40,155 nt of DNA from an uncultured Gammaproteobacteria bacterium (GTDB lineage Bacteria > Pseudomonadota > Gammaproteobacteria > Arenicellales > JAANXG01): the NCBI GenBank assembly GCA_947258495.1, contig CAMYIN010000103.1, positions 1 to 40,155 on the forward strand. Reading direction: 5' to 3'. This document shows positions 24,698 through 33,569 of the stretch, piece after piece. The notes beneath the pieces are model-generated. The model made no database searches. It was not told where the DNA came from and saw only the letters and a list, made by a program, of their open reading frames with translations. A program made the position numbers and the translations under genes. The first letter of the stretch is position 1. Every line of letters begins with the position of its first letter.

Positions 24698-25717
24698 TCA
24701 CGCCTCGGACCGCCACTGAAACAAGTACGCACCGGCAATTAGGCAGATGACCCCCATGGCGGAGAGAACGATCAGATTCGATGCGACGTGGGCCCACCCC
24801 GAGCCGTCGATCATGATTGCACGGGCCGCCTCCAGGATGTGGGTCAACGGCAGAATCTGTGATGCGGCCTGCAAAACCTGATTGCTGCCTTCCATGGAAA
24901 ACCAAACTCCCGACAACAGCATCATCGGCCAGCCGAGGAAATTCAACAGCCCACTTGCCAGCTCCTCGCTGTTGACACGCGATATGACCACCAGCGCCAG
25001 TGCGATCATCGAAATAGCACCCAGCGCGGCAACCACGAACAGCAGCAAATAGCTGCCTTCCATACGTATGTCGAGCAACGTGCTCATTCCGGCAAAGACC
25101 AGCGACATCGAAGTGACGGTAATCAGCAGCCGTGAAGCGATCTGCGCGGAGAGAAACTCCACGGCGCGAAGCGGCGTCGCATTGAGCCGTTTCAGGAACC
25201 CGGTCTTACGATAGCGTACGACAATAAAACCCACGCCGAAGAAACAGGAAAACATCATGTTCATTCCCAGGATGCCCGGAAGCAGCCAGTCGATATAACG
25301 CACGGGTTCTCCGGACACCGGGGCCCTGCTGAGCGGCGTACCGCCACTGCCCAGCAGCATTTTTTCAAGAATGTAGCCCTTAGGGGAATCCGTATTCACC
25401 CAGTAAGCGCGCTTTCCGGTCGGATCCAGCAACATATCGAGCTGGTGCCTGGTGACTTTGCGTATCGCCAGGGTTTCGTCGGCTACCGTGATGAACTGGA
25501 TATGTCGGGTGGAGAAAAACGGATGTGTTTCAGAATCGAGCTCACGCTCGGGGGCGACGACGCCGACCTTGAACACGGGTCGCGCTTCCTCCGAGAATAT
25601 CCACGCCATTGCCAGTACCAGCAACACCGGCACCGCCAGGTTCCAGATGACGGAGGATCGATCTCGCACGAACTCGATATTGCGCGCGCGAAAGATCGCG
25701 AGGAAGCGTCGAATCAT
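24698..25717 (-). CDS. ABC-2 type transporter permease
   Basis: A 339-residue inner-membrane protein. One N-terminal helix (VIWNLAVPVLLVLAMAWIF, ~23-41) is followed by a periplasmic part of about 130 residues, then five helices from ~170 (LLPGILGMNMMFSCFFGVGFI) to the C-terminus. The GWPMMLLSGVWFSMEGSN segment is the usual ABC-2 loop. Together with the upstream ATPase, it forms an exporter. Such pairs move drugs, lipids or polysaccharides; the substrate cannot be told from sequence. The start overlaps the ATPase stop by four bases (ATGA), so synthesis is coupled. Confidence 0.9.
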   Translation of the reverse strand: MIRRFLAIFRARNIEFVRDRSSVIWNLAVPVLLVLAMAWIFSEEARPVFKVGVVAPERELDSETHPFFSTRHIQFITVADETLAIRKVTRHQLDMLLDPTGKRAYWVNTDSPKGYILEKMLLGSGGTPLSRAPVSGEPVRYIDWLLPGILGMNMMFSCFFGVGFIVVRYRKTGFLKRLNATPLRAVEFLSAQIASRLLITVTSMSLVFAGMSTLLDIRMEGSYLLLFVVAALGAISMIALALVVISRVNSEELASGLLNFLGWPMMLLSGVWFSMEGSNQVLQAASQILPLTHILEAARAIMIDGSGWAHVASNLIVLSAMGVICLIAGAYLFQWRSEA

Positions 25718-26604
25718 GTGCGTAGCTCCTTGCCGGTCAGCTCGAGGAACAAATCGTCAAGTGTGCGGGCGCGTATCTCGAGATGCCGCAGAGAAACTCC
25801 GCAGTCTATGAGTCGACGTATGGCCGCATCGACGTCTTTGACCGAAATCTCCACATTGCCGTCGTGATGCAGAACATTGAACGGGAAATGCTCCGGGGGT
25901 ATGCTGAAGTCCTCCGCCGGAATCTGGAGCACGGTGTCATCGAAGTGCTCCGCCAGTAAATCGGATGGTGGACCCTGTGCGATGATCGTTCCCCGGTCCA
26001 TGATCACGATCTCATCGCACAAGCGGTAGGCCTCCTCCATGTAATGCGTCGTCAGGACGATGGTCTTGCGTTGCTTCTTGACTTTCCGGACGAGTTGCCA
26101 GAAGTTGCGCCTCGACTGCGGATCGAGCCCGGTGGTCGGCTCATCCAGAAACAGCACGCGGGGATCGTTCAACAACGCGACCGCCAGCAACAGGCGTTGC
26201 CGCTGCCCTCCCGACAACTTGCGGTTGTCGCGGTCCATCAGTTCCTGCAGCGCGCATGTCGTCACGACCTCGTCGAGATCGGCGGTGCGCCGGTACAGGC
26301 CGAGAAACAGTCGCAGCGTCTCTGCGACGGTCAGATAGTCCTGCAACGCGGTGGATTGAAACTGGATACCGATCTGCTCGCGGAAACGGTGATCGCGCGG
26401 GGCTCCCAGGTACTCCACGGCCCCCGACGTGGGATCGACGATCCCCTCCATGATCTCGACCGTGGTGGTCTTGCCCGCGCCGTTGGGCCCCAGCAGCCCG
26501 AAACACACGCCTTCGGGAATACTGAAGCTCACACCGTCGACCGCGGTGACGCCGGAATAGCGCTTGCGCAAGTCTCGGACTTCGAGGATGGGTGTCGCGT
26601 TCAT
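25714..26604 (-). CDS. ABC transporter ATP-binding protein
   Basis: A 296-residue ATPase from the ATG at 26604. Walker A is GPNGAGKT (residues 39-46), the Q-loop glutamine lies in IGIQFQST (~80), the signature is LSGGQ (129-133), Walker B is VLFLDEP (149-155) and the switch histidine is H186 in LTTHYMEEA. The C-terminal ~70 residues form the usual CcmA/DRA-type tail. It provides the energy for the coupled ABC-2 permease. The frame is open up to 26646, but the stretch before MNATPILEVRDLRKRY is not family-like. Confidence 0.93.
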   Translation of the reverse strand: MNATPILEVRDLRKRYSGVTAVDGVSFSIPEGVCFGLLGPNGAGKTTTVEIMEGIVDPTSGAVEYLGAPRDHRFREQIGIQFQSTALQDYLTVAETLRLFLGLYRRTADLDEVVTTCALQELMDRDNRKLSGGQRQRLLLAVALLNDPRVLFLDEPTTGLDPQSRRNFWQLVRKVKKQRKTIVLTTHYMEEAYRLCDEIVIMDRGTIIAQGPPSDLLAEHFDDTVLQIPAEDFSIPPEHFPFNVLHHDGNVEISVKDVDAAIRRLIDCGVSLRHLEIRARTLDDLFLELTGKELRT

Positions 26605-26816
26605 GGAGATGTTCGATGTCGGCCTTCGAATGCGGCTCCGTTCCAACCTAGCGTAGCATACCGCTGCGTGTCGCCGTTTCGATCGAAAGCGATCGGGCGG
26701 TCGTGCTCTGCTAGGTCATATTGCTTTGATTATTTCTTCCGGCGCCGGTAAGGTCTGCGCAGCCGCGGCCCGCGCGCGGCGTATTTTCGAAAACAATTAT
26801 GCCAAGCAGGTCCGCA

Positions 26817-27320
26817 ATGATGAACATACGCAAACTCACTCTATCAATTCTGTCTACTTTCGCGATACATCCGCTCGCCTACGGCGAGGACGGTCTGTAT
26901 CTGGGACTGCAGGGAGGAATCGTTGCCAACGACGACGCCGGATTTGACGACGCCACCGTTGCGGGCCTGGCATTGGGATACGAATTCCTCGGCTTGGGGA
27001 TCGCCGATGTCGCCGTAGAAGGCGTCTATACGACAACGGTAGACGAAGGCGACGCTCCGGATAACGGCAAATGGGACATTGACACCATCGCGCTATTCGG
27101 CACCCTCAGAACCGCCGGCCCCATATATCTGATCGCCAGGGCGGGCGCGCTCCATCAGCAGCTCGACGCCGGGGCGGCGTCCACCGACGACACCGGTCTC
27201 GCGGCAGGCCTCGGCGTCGGCGCGAGTCTGGCCTTAGCCCAGATCGAACTGCAGTACACGCGCCTGGAGGAGGACCTGGATTACCTCGGTCTCACCGTCA
27301 ACATTAAGACACCGTTCTAG
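26817..27320 (+). CDS. Small outer-membrane beta-barrel protein
   Basis: A 167-residue protein with a signal peptide (MMNIRKLTLSILSTFAIHPLAYG, cleavage after AYG). The mature part consists of alternating hydrophobic beta-strands (GLYLGLQGGIVA, GLALGYEFLGLGIADVAVEGVY, IALFGTLRTAGPIYLIARAGAL, LAAGLGVGASLALAQIELQYT, LDYLGLTVNIKTPF). The C-terminal phenylalanine (KTPF) is the usual outer-membrane insertion signal. It fits the OmpA-like/OMP_b-brl eight-stranded barrel type. No function can be assigned. The ATG at 26817 is directly followed by a second ATG; either may be used. Confidence 0.8.
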   Translation: MMNIRKLTLSILSTFAIHPLAYGEDGLYLGLQGGIVANDDAGFDDATVAGLALGYEFLGLGIADVAVEGVYTTTVDEGDAPDNGKWDIDTIALFGTLRTAGPIYLIARAGALHQQLDAGAASTDDTGLAAGLGVGASLALAQIELQYTRLEEDLDYLGLTVNIKTPF

Positions 27321-27354
27321 CGGTCCTGGTGCGGTCGCCGCCGACGAAACAGAA

Positions 27355-28317
27355 TCACGAACCCCGGCCGTACGCGGCCCGGAACTCGCGAACAAAAACC
27401 GCCAACGACGCCTCGGGGAGACGGTTTATCCCCGCCGCCGCCTTGCGGCCGCCGCCGGTAGGGAACGAGCGACACAGCGCGTCGGCGCCCCGCGGATCCT
27501 GCAGAGGAGCTCGCACGCTCACCAGATAGCCCCCCTGCTCCAGCTCCACCAGCAAGGCGTGCGCCCTTTCGGGGGAACGTTTCGCGAGCCGGTTTGCGAA
27601 TACACCGCTGACGCGATGCGCCCAGGCGACGGCCGGAAACAGGTAGACCGCGCATCGGGCGTCGACCGATTCCGGCTCGACCCGCTCCGCCTTGGCCATG
27701 TCCTCGGCGTAGCCGTCGCGCAGGTCGGCAAACGTCGCACCGTCCGCAATAAAGGCAAGCGGGTCCGTATAGGGATGCAGGCGGCGGAAGAGCTCGTCCG
27801 GAGGGACGTGGAGATCCGCGATCGTACGCCCGTAGGCGTTGTAGTTGAGCAGGATTCCCAGCTCCCGGAGCTGCAGCAAGCGGGTGTTCTCCAATCTCAG
27901 AGCCTGGGCCGCGGCTCGCGCCCGCACGTCGAAATTGTCGCCGAAGGCGCCGACCGCGGCCCACGCCAGACACCGCCCCGACAGGTACGCGTTCACCAAC
28001 AGGCTGGTGCAGGTGTCGGGGGACGTGTCGATGTGCGCCGCGAGCTTGGGATGCTCGGGAATTTCGCCGGCGAAATGATGATCGAAGTACTGCACGCTGG
28101 CGCCGTTCGCAAGCGCTCTCTGCAGGTGACTTCGATTGCTGTCCAGGGAAATGTCGAGGACGGTGATGGCATCGCCGGAGACGGCGTCGACGCGTTCCAG
28201 CAGTCGGATGTCGCGCTTCACGCCGGTGACCAGGAAGCTGTCCAGCGGATCCGTCAGGCGTAACTGTTGCAGGGCGCATAGGCCGTCCGCGTCGCCGTTA
28301 AAAACGTCGTAATTCAT
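27355..28317 (-). CDS. DHH-family phosphoesterase
   Basis: A 320-residue cytoplasmic protein with the DHH fold. The GDADGLCALQQL motif (residues 8-19) resembles the first metal-binding motif of DHH proteins. VLDISLDSN (~53-61) is the second, and FDHHFAGEIPEHP (~78-90) holds the naming DHH triad. A C-terminal region with TGGGRKAAAGINRLPE carries the DHHA1-type GGG(H/R)xxAAG motif. DHH enzymes hydrolyse phosphodiester or phosphoanhydride bonds (nanoRNA, cyclic dinucleotides, pAp). Here the GGR replaces the usual GGH. Its ATG overlaps the tctA-like stop (TCAT, 28314-28317), so it is translated together with a transport gene, an odd context. Confidence 0.85.
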   Translation of the reverse strand: MNYDVFNGDADGLCALQQLRLTDPLDSFLVTGVKRDIRLLERVDAVSGDAITVLDISLDSNRSHLQRALANGASVQYFDHHFAGEIPEHPKLAAHIDTSPDTCTSLLVNAYLSGRCLAWAAVGAFGDNFDVRARAAAQALRLENTRLLQLRELGILLNYNAYGRTIADLHVPPDELFRRLHPYTDPLAFIADGATFADLRDGYAEDMAKAERVEPESVDARCAVYLFPAVAWAHRVSGVFANRLAKRSPERAHALLVELEQGGYLVSVRAPLQDPRGADALCRSFPTGGGRKAAAGINRLPEASLAVFVREFRAAYGRGS

Positions 28318-29966
28318 GCATCCGGATTCGAAGAGCTGGGTTTGACACGCCGCCAGAGCAAATATCCGCCGACGAGGACGAGACCCGCTCCTAGGACCGG
28401 GCGCACGGTGCCGCCCATGGCGAGGACGGGGGCGGCGATGACGAGCAGAAACACGGGCAAATAGAAGACGGTCCATTTCTTTCGATTTCGATCGCGCTGG
28501 TACCACGGAAATACGGCGGAAAACAGCGCCAGGGTGAGGAAGAACGCCGACCAGGGACGGGTCACGAAGAGGCTGATGTCGTTACTGATGGACCACGCCC
28601 GGTTGAGGTTGAGCTCGGCGATGTCGCCCAACACCACGCCGAGTATCATCGGCGCCAGCGGAAACCCGAGATTACGCATGGTGTAGCCGACGATTCCGAA
28701 CAGGAACAGTGTCCACAGATCGAAACCGACGTTGTGCAGGGCGAAGACGCCGATGGCGCAGTAGACCAGGATTACGGAGGCGAGGACATACATCGGTATC
28801 CTGGTGATCAACACGAAGATCCGCAGGCACACGGCCTGCATCGTCACCATGATGAAATGCGCAAAAAAGAAGGCGATGAAAATCGAGTACGCCAGCACCG
28901 GTTCGTCGCTGATGAACGACGGGCTGGGGACGACGTCGTGGATCAATAGAGCCCCGAGCATGACCGCGGTGACGATATCGCCGGGGATACCGAGCGCCAT
29001 CACCATGATCAGCGCGCCGCCCTCGGTGGCGTTGTTGGAAGACTCGGGGGCGACGATGCCGTCGGGAGTTCCGGTGCCGAACTTTTCCGGGTGTTGCGAC
29101 GCCTTCTTGGCCTGGTCGTAGGCAAGTATGTTGGAGACCGAAGAACCCGCGCCGGGGAGGATGCCGGTGAAGACCCCGATCATCGATGAGCGCAGCACCA
29201 CGGTCCAGCGGCGCAGTACTTCGCCGATCGCCTTGCGGTGTTCCACTCTGACTGCCTTGGTGCCCCTCGGCATCAGGGCTTGCCGCGCCTTGTCGCGGTC
29301 CTGGACATCGCTCAACAGCTGGCTGAAGGCGAACAGCCCGACCAATACCGGCAGGAACGCGAATCCCTGACGAATGGCGTCGCTGCCGAAGGTGAAGCGG
29401 GCGACGCCGTTGACTTCGTCTTCGCCAATGGCGGCCACCAGCAGACCCAGAGTGCCGGCGATGATGCCTTTGAGCAGGGCCTTGCCGGACAGACTCGAGG
29501 TAATCGTCAACGCGAACATGACCAGGGCGAAGTAGTCCCAGGGTCCGAATTCCAGTCCCACGCGCGCCAGCTGCGGCGCCAGCGTCACCAGCACCACGGC
29601 GCCGGTGATGCCGCCGAAAAACGACGACCACACGCCGATGCCGAGCGCCAGACCGGGGCGGCCACCGCGCGCCATGGGGAAGCCGTCAAAGGTGGTAGCG
29701 ACGGAGGAAGGCGTGCCGGGAATGCCGGTGAGCATCCCCGCCATGAGTCCGCCGGAGAGCCCGCCGACCAGCACCCCGATCATCGTTGACAGGCCCTGGG
29801 TCGCGGTCATGCCGAAGGTGAACGGCAGGGTCAAGACCACGGCCATGGCGATGGTGAAACCGGGAATGGCGCCGGCGATCAAGCCGGCGGTGACCCCCAG
29901 CGTCATCAACGCCAGGGTGTGTAGCTCAAATACGGCCGCCAGCGCGCCGAGGACGTGTTCAATCAC
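28314..29966 (-). CDS. Tripartite tricarboxylate transporter, large membrane subunit (TctA family)
   Basis: A 550-residue inner-membrane protein with about 12 helices. It has the TctA family landmarks: GAIPGFTIAMAVVLTLPFTFGM (residues ~32-53, in part), LTGIPGTPSSVATTFDGFPMA near 80, GILPGAGSSVSNILAYDQAKKAS, PEGSNNA-like PESSNNATEGGALI and ALGIPGDIVTAVMLGAL. It is about 45 residues longer than the usual ~500, owing to a hydrophobic C-terminal extension that ends in a polar tail. It forms the channel for solutes delivered by the TctC-type binding protein. The start is a GTG with GAGGACC upstream, 13 bases after the TctB-type gene. Confidence 0.95.
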   Translation of the reverse strand: MIEHVLGALAAVFELHTLALMTLGVTAGLIAGAIPGFTIAMAVVLTLPFTFGMTATQGLSTMIGVLVGGLSGGLMAGMLTGIPGTPSSVATTFDGFPMARGGRPGLALGIGVWSSFFGGITGAVVLVTLAPQLARVGLEFGPWDYFALVMFALTITSSLSGKALLKGIIAGTLGLLVAAIGEDEVNGVARFTFGSDAIRQGFAFLPVLVGLFAFSQLLSDVQDRDKARQALMPRGTKAVRVEHRKAIGEVLRRWTVVLRSSMIGVFTGILPGAGSSVSNILAYDQAKKASQHPEKFGTGTPDGIVAPESSNNATEGGALIMVMALGIPGDIVTAVMLGALLIHDVVPSPSFISDEPVLAYSIFIAFFFAHFIMVTMQAVCLRIFVLITRIPMYVLASVILVYCAIGVFALHNVGFDLWTLFLFGIVGYTMRNLGFPLAPMILGVVLGDIAELNLNRAWSISNDISLFVTRPWSAFFLTLALFSAVFPWYQRDRNRKKWTVFYLPVFLLVIAAPVLAMGGTVRPVLGAGLVLVGGYLLWRRVKPSSSNPDA

Positions 29967-29979
29967 AACCGGTCCTCGC

Positions 29980-30468
29980 TCAAGTGAAGGAAATTAGTGT
30001 GCCTTCGGGCAAAAATACGTTGAGGCCGTAGGTAAACAGCGCCCACATGGCGGCCACCGAGATCACGGCGATGGCGGCGTGGACCATGTGGCTGCGCAGG
30101 TCACGCCGCCCGAGCGACGTGAGCGTGGCATAGACGAACAGGATGCCGCCAACCAGCATGCCCAGGTAGGGCAGTGTCGTCAGAAAGAGACCGAACCAGC
30201 AAAAACACCAGAACGCGTTGGTGTGCGCGGCCAACCATTGTCGCAAATCGCGTCGCGCCGGCGTGTCTTCCCGCCTATCGGGACGCAGGGACTGCAGCAG
30301 GAAGCCCAGACTCAGGAGGGTGAGAAAAACGAGGACGACGCGCGGCCACACTTCCGCCCCCAGGCTGGCGTAGCTGGTCTCGCGGATGGTGAAGCTCGCG
30401 GCCAGGAAAACGCCGCAGAACAACAGCAGGAAGATCGCGATCAGCGTATCAGTGTGGAGTCGACCCAC
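29980..30468 (-). CDS. Tripartite tricarboxylate transporter, small membrane subunit (TctB family)
   Basis: A 162-residue inner-membrane protein with four hydrophobic helices, the normal size and shape of TctB. The helices lie around residues 9-27 (LIAIFLLLFCGVFLAASFTI), 38-60, 90-125 and 135-155. The sequence 'GAEVWPRVVLVFLTLLSLGFLLQSL' after the first helix is typical. TctB is required for transport, but its exact role is not known. The start is a GTG at 30468 with GGGGAAAG upstream. The gene lies between the binding-protein gene, from which it is separated by a strong hairpin, and the large subunit. Confidence 0.88.
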   Translation of the reverse strand: MGRLHTDTLIAIFLLLFCGVFLAASFTIRETSYASLGAEVWPRVVLVFLTLLSLGFLLQSLRPDRREDTPARRDLRQWLAAHTNAFWCFCWFGLFLTTLPYLGMLVGGILFVYATLTSLGRRDLRSHMVHAAIAVISVAAMWALFTYGLNVFLPEGTLISFT

Positions 30469-30490
30469 GCCGTCTTTCCCCGAGTCGTGG

Positions 30491-30532
30491 CGTCAAAACG
30501 GCGGCCGGCATCGTACGGCCGCCGTTTTGACG
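30491..30532 (-). terminator. Long stem-loop between binding-protein and membrane-subunit genes (attenuator-like)
   Basis: CGTCAAAACGGCGGCCG (30491-30507) and CGGCCGCCGTTTTGACG (30516-30532) are perfectly complementary over 17 bases around GCATCGTA. In the tctC-to-tctB direction, the GC-rich core is followed by TTTTG, so it looks like a partial intrinsic terminator. It lies 25 bases past the binding-protein stop and 22 before the TctB start, and leaves the ribosome-binding site of tctB free. Such a site would lower expression of the membrane subunits compared with the binding protein, or protect the 3' end of the tctC mRNA. Confidence 0.7.
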
Positions 30533-30557
30533 TGTAGCGAACAATGGCTGAGATGCT

Positions 30558-31523
30558 TTACGGCTTATAGATCCCTACTTCGATCGCCGCCGCCTTGAAC
30601 GCCTCGAAGGTGTCGGCGAGGTGCTTGCGGTAGTCGGCGCTGGAAAGGGGCTGCACCGAGCTGCCCTTGGCCTCGAGTTGGCTTTTCACCTGCGAGTCGC
30701 TCATCGCCGCGAGGAACGCCGCCTCGTAGTGTTTCACGATGTCCGCATCGGTACCCTTGGGCAGCATTACCCCGCGATCCAGGCCGAACACCAGATCCAC
30801 GCCCTGTTCCCGCAGCGTCTTGATGTCCGGCACCCTGCTGTCCCGTTCCGCGGTGGCGATTCCGAGGGCCTTGAGCTCGTCGCTCTTGATGTACTTCTGT
30901 GCCGCGGTGACGTTGATTTCGCCCAGCTCGATGTTCTTCGCCAGCAACGCCGTCATGCGCTCGCGGGTGCCGTCGTAGGAGATGTGCTTGAACTTCACGC
31001 CTGCGGCGTTCTCCATCAGCAGAAAGATGAACTGGCTGGTGGAGCCCAGCGTGCCGCCGGCGAGGATCTCGCCCGGCTTCGCCTTCGCCGCGGCGATCAA
31101 TTCGGCAACGTCGCTATAGGGGACGTCCTTGTTGGCGCCGATGATGGACGGCGTGTTGGTCAGCATCGCCACCGGCTCGAAGGCATCCCAGGTAAAATCC
31201 ACGCGCCCGCTGAGGAAGCTGGTGATGGCGCTCTGGTGCATCGCAAACAGGGTACAGCCGTCGGGCTTCGAAGCACGGGCCTCCTTCGCACCCTTGTTTC
31301 CCCCCTGGCCGGTGATGTTGACGACCTGGATCTGTGGTTCAAGTCCGCTTTTGTTGACCGCGTCCGCAACGATGCGAAAGATGATGTCGGTGCCGCCTCC
31401 GGCCTTCCACGGAACGATCAATTTGGCGGTGCTGCAGGGGATATCCGCCGCCAGCAATTGCGCCGGGAAGGAAGCGAGAAATGCTGCCGCGCAAACGGCT
31501 CTCAACAGGTATCGTTTTGACAT
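30558..31523 (-). CDS. Tripartite tricarboxylate transporter binding protein (TctC/Bug family)
   Basis: A 321-residue periplasmic solute-binding protein from the ATG at 31523 (MSKRYLLRAVCAAAFLASFPAQLLA, signal peptide cut after LLA). GGGTGGAGC is a good ribosome-binding site. The mature part shows 'LIVPWKAGGGTDIIFRIVAD' (~36-55) and 'VVNITGQGGNKGAKEARASKPDGCTLFAMH', the first Bug-family ligand loops, and 'AGGTLGSTSQFIFLLMENAAGVKFKHISYDG' in the second half. An odd feature is the IPCSTAKL segment with a cysteine in the mature N-terminus. Bug proteins bind carboxylates or amides through a water-mediated carboxylate site; the ligand is unknown here. It is the first gene of the transporter operon, with its own promoter candidate at 31543-31570. 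Confidence 0.93.
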   Translation of the reverse strand: MSKRYLLRAVCAAAFLASFPAQLLAADIPCSTAKLIVPWKAGGGTDIIFRIVADAVNKSGLEPQIQVVNITGQGGNKGAKEARASKPDGCTLFAMHQSAITSFLSGRVDFTWDAFEPVAMLTNTPSIIGANKDVPYSDVAELIAAAKAKPGEILAGGTLGSTSQFIFLLMENAAGVKFKHISYDGTRERMTALLAKNIELGEINVTAAQKYIKSDELKALGIATAERDSRVPDIKTLREQGVDLVFGLDRGVMLPKGTDADIVKHYEAAFLAAMSDSQVKSQLEAKGSSVQPLSSADYRKHLADTFEAFKAAAIEVGIYKP

Positions 31524-31542
31524 GCTCCACCCTTTGATATGA

Positions 31543-31573
31543 GTATTAACGTACACGCGGGTTAGCCTAACCC
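31543..31573 (-). promoter_or_regulatory. Candidate promoter and operator dyad before the binding-protein gene
   Basis: On the minus strand TTAGGC (31565-31570) and TAATAC (31543-31548) are 16 bases apart, about 20 bases before the ATG. A perfect dyad GGGTTA-ggc-TAACCC (31559-31573) covers the -35 element, so a dimeric repressor could block this promoter. No regulator gene is adjacent. Confidence 0.4.
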
Positions 31574-31640
31574 AAGCGTTCCGGCTTGGCCAGCGCGGGG
31601 GGAAGCCTGGACGCGCACGATACCCGCTGATCGTCGCCGA

Positions 31641-33428
31641 TTATCGACCGACCGCGTAACCCTGCATGTAACGTGGATTCGCGCCCGCCTTCAACACCCC
31701 GCCCACGCGGGCGACCGCGCTGAGGCGCCCCAGGGACCAGTCGTTCTCGAGGTGCAGAATGTGGCCGCGGCGGCGCAATCCGGCGACGGTCGCGTCCGGG
31801 AACCGGCGTTCGAGGCTGACCCGGCCCGGGTAGGCCAGGCGGGGGTAAAACGAACCTGGGAAGTGGCTGGTGTGAAACATGGGCGCGTCGATCGCCTCCT
31901 GCAGATTCAAGCCGAAATGGAGGTGGCGCAGAAAAAACGTCAAGGACCATTGATCCTGCCTGTCCTCCCCCGGGGTGCCGAAGGCCAGGTACGGTTCTCC
32001 GTCCCGGAACGCGAGCGACGGCGTCAAGGTCGTACGCGGGCGTTTTCCCGGCGCCAGGCTGGTCGGATGCCCCTCCTGCAGCCAGAACATCTGCGCCCGC
32101 GTGCCGAGCGCGAAACCGAGGCCGGGGATGACGGGCGAGCTTTGCAGCCACCCGCCGCTGGGCGTGGCGGCGACCAGGTTGCCGTGGCGATCGGCGACGT
32201 CCAGATGGCAGGTGTCGCCCGCAAAGCCGCCGTAGCGCGCGTGCGTGGCCTCGACCGCACCCAGCGTCGCCGCACTCGGCGGTGTGCTCCCGGGCTCGGC
32301 AACGCGATGGACGGGTTCGGCGCCGTAACCGGGCACCGCGCCCGGGCGCAGCTCGAGGCTGGCCTGTTCGCCTATAAGGGCCCTACGAAGATCGTTGTAG
32401 GCGTCGCTCAATAGATGCTCCATGGGCACTCGGACGCACGCGGGGTCGCCGTAGAACGCCTCACGGTCGGCGAAGGCGAGCTTGGCGGATTCCACCACCG
32501 TGTGCACGAACTCCGGTCCGTACGGGTCCATGGAGGCGATGTCTATCCCCTTCAACATCGCCAGCTGCTGTAGAAACACCGGCCCCTGCCCCCAGGGACC
32601 GGTTTTGACAACGGTATGGCCGTGGTAGTCGTAGCCAAGGGGCTCTTCCGTCGACGCCCGCCAGTTGGCGAGGTCGTCTGCGGTCAACAACCCGCGGTGA
32701 CGTTCACCGGACGTGTCCATGACTTCGTTTTCTCGACAGAACGCATCTATGGTCTCGGCGACGAAACCCTGATAAAACATGCGGCGCGCGATCTCGATCT
32801 GTGCTTCGCGGTCGGTGCTCCCCGATTCCGCTTCCCGCAGGATGCGGTCGTAGGTGTCGGCGAGTTCGGGATTTCGAAATAAGGCCCCTGGACGGGGCGT
32901 CGCCCCGTCGCGCAGATACAACGTCGCGGAACTCGGCCATTCCGTCTGAAACAACTCGCGCACCGAGTCGATGGTTCCGCACACGCCCGCCACCAGCGGA
33001 TAGCCTTCGCGCGCGTAATGCACCGCCGGCGCCAACACCTGCGACACGCTCAGGGTGCCGAAGTCCCGCAACAGCAACAACCACGCGTCGAACGCGCCGG
33101 GCACCGTCGCGGCCAGCAGACCGGATCCCGGCACCATGTCCAGCCCCAGCTCCCGGTAGGCTTCGATGGTCGCCGCCGCCGGGGCCACGCCCTGCCCGCA
33201 GATGACGATGGTCTTTCTGCGATCGGCGCTGTAGAGCAGGATCGGCAGATCCCCGCCGGGACCGTTGAGGTGCGGCTCAACGACCTGCAACACGAACCCC
33301 GCGGCGACGGCGGCGTCGAAGGCGTTGCCGCCCTTTTCCAAGATGGCCATACCCGCGGACGACGCGATCCAGTGGGTGGACGCGACCATGCCGAAGGTGC
33401 CAAGCAGTTCAGGTCGGGTGGTGAACAT
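31641..33428 (-). CDS. Gamma-glutamyltransferase family protein
   Basis: About 595 residues. Family landmarks: MVASTHWIASSAGMAILEKGG with NAFDAAVAAGFVL (residues ~14-45), HLNGPGGDLPILLY (~53-66), VPGAFDAWLLLLRDFG (~109-124), and the self-cleavage site GDTCHLDVADRHGNL with the catalytic Thr T406, which becomes the new N-terminus of the small subunit. GGWLQSS follows soon after, and the C-terminal AFGTPGEDRQDQW matches the usual 'GxPGG' stretch loosely. The enzyme would cleave or transfer gamma-glutamyl groups, or act as an acylase. There is no visible signal peptide, although typical GGT is periplasmic. The start is uncertain; ATG 33428 begins the family-like part. It stands between the AspDH-like gene and the TctC gene on one strand. 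Confidence 0.85.
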   Translation of the reverse strand: MFTTRPELLGTFGMVASTHWIASSAGMAILEKGGNAFDAAVAAGFVLQVVEPHLNGPGGDLPILLYSADRRKTIVICGQGVAPAAATIEAYRELGLDMVPGSGLLAATVPGAFDAWLLLLRDFGTLSVSQVLAPAVHYAREGYPLVAGVCGTIDSVRELFQTEWPSSATLYLRDGATPRPGALFRNPELADTYDRILREAESGSTDREAQIEIARRMFYQGFVAETIDAFCRENEVMDTSGERHRGLLTADDLANWRASTEEPLGYDYHGHTVVKTGPWGQGPVFLQQLAMLKGIDIASMDPYGPEFVHTVVESAKLAFADREAFYGDPACVRVPMEHLLSDAYNDLRRALIGEQASLELRPGAVPGYGAEPVHRVAEPGSTPPSAATLGAVEATHARYGGFAGDTCHLDVADRHGNLVAATPSGGWLQSSPVIPGLGFALGTRAQMFWLQEGHPTSLAPGKRPRTTLTPSLAFRDGEPYLAFGTPGEDRQDQWSLTFFLRHLHFGLNLQEAIDAPMFHTSHFPGSFYPRLAYPGRVSLERRFPDATVAGLRRRGHILHLENDWSLGRLSAVARVGGVLKAGANPRYMQGYAVGR

Positions 33429-33569
33429 CTTGCAAGCGAGCGACGTGCGGTCTTTGGCAAAGTGCTTGATGATACCACTGGCCGCGCCCCGCACCTGCCG
33501 CAGGCCGGGAATTGAACACGGTTTCGCGTGCGCGGGAGCCGGGCAAACCGACTTCGGGCCTTGCCGAAG

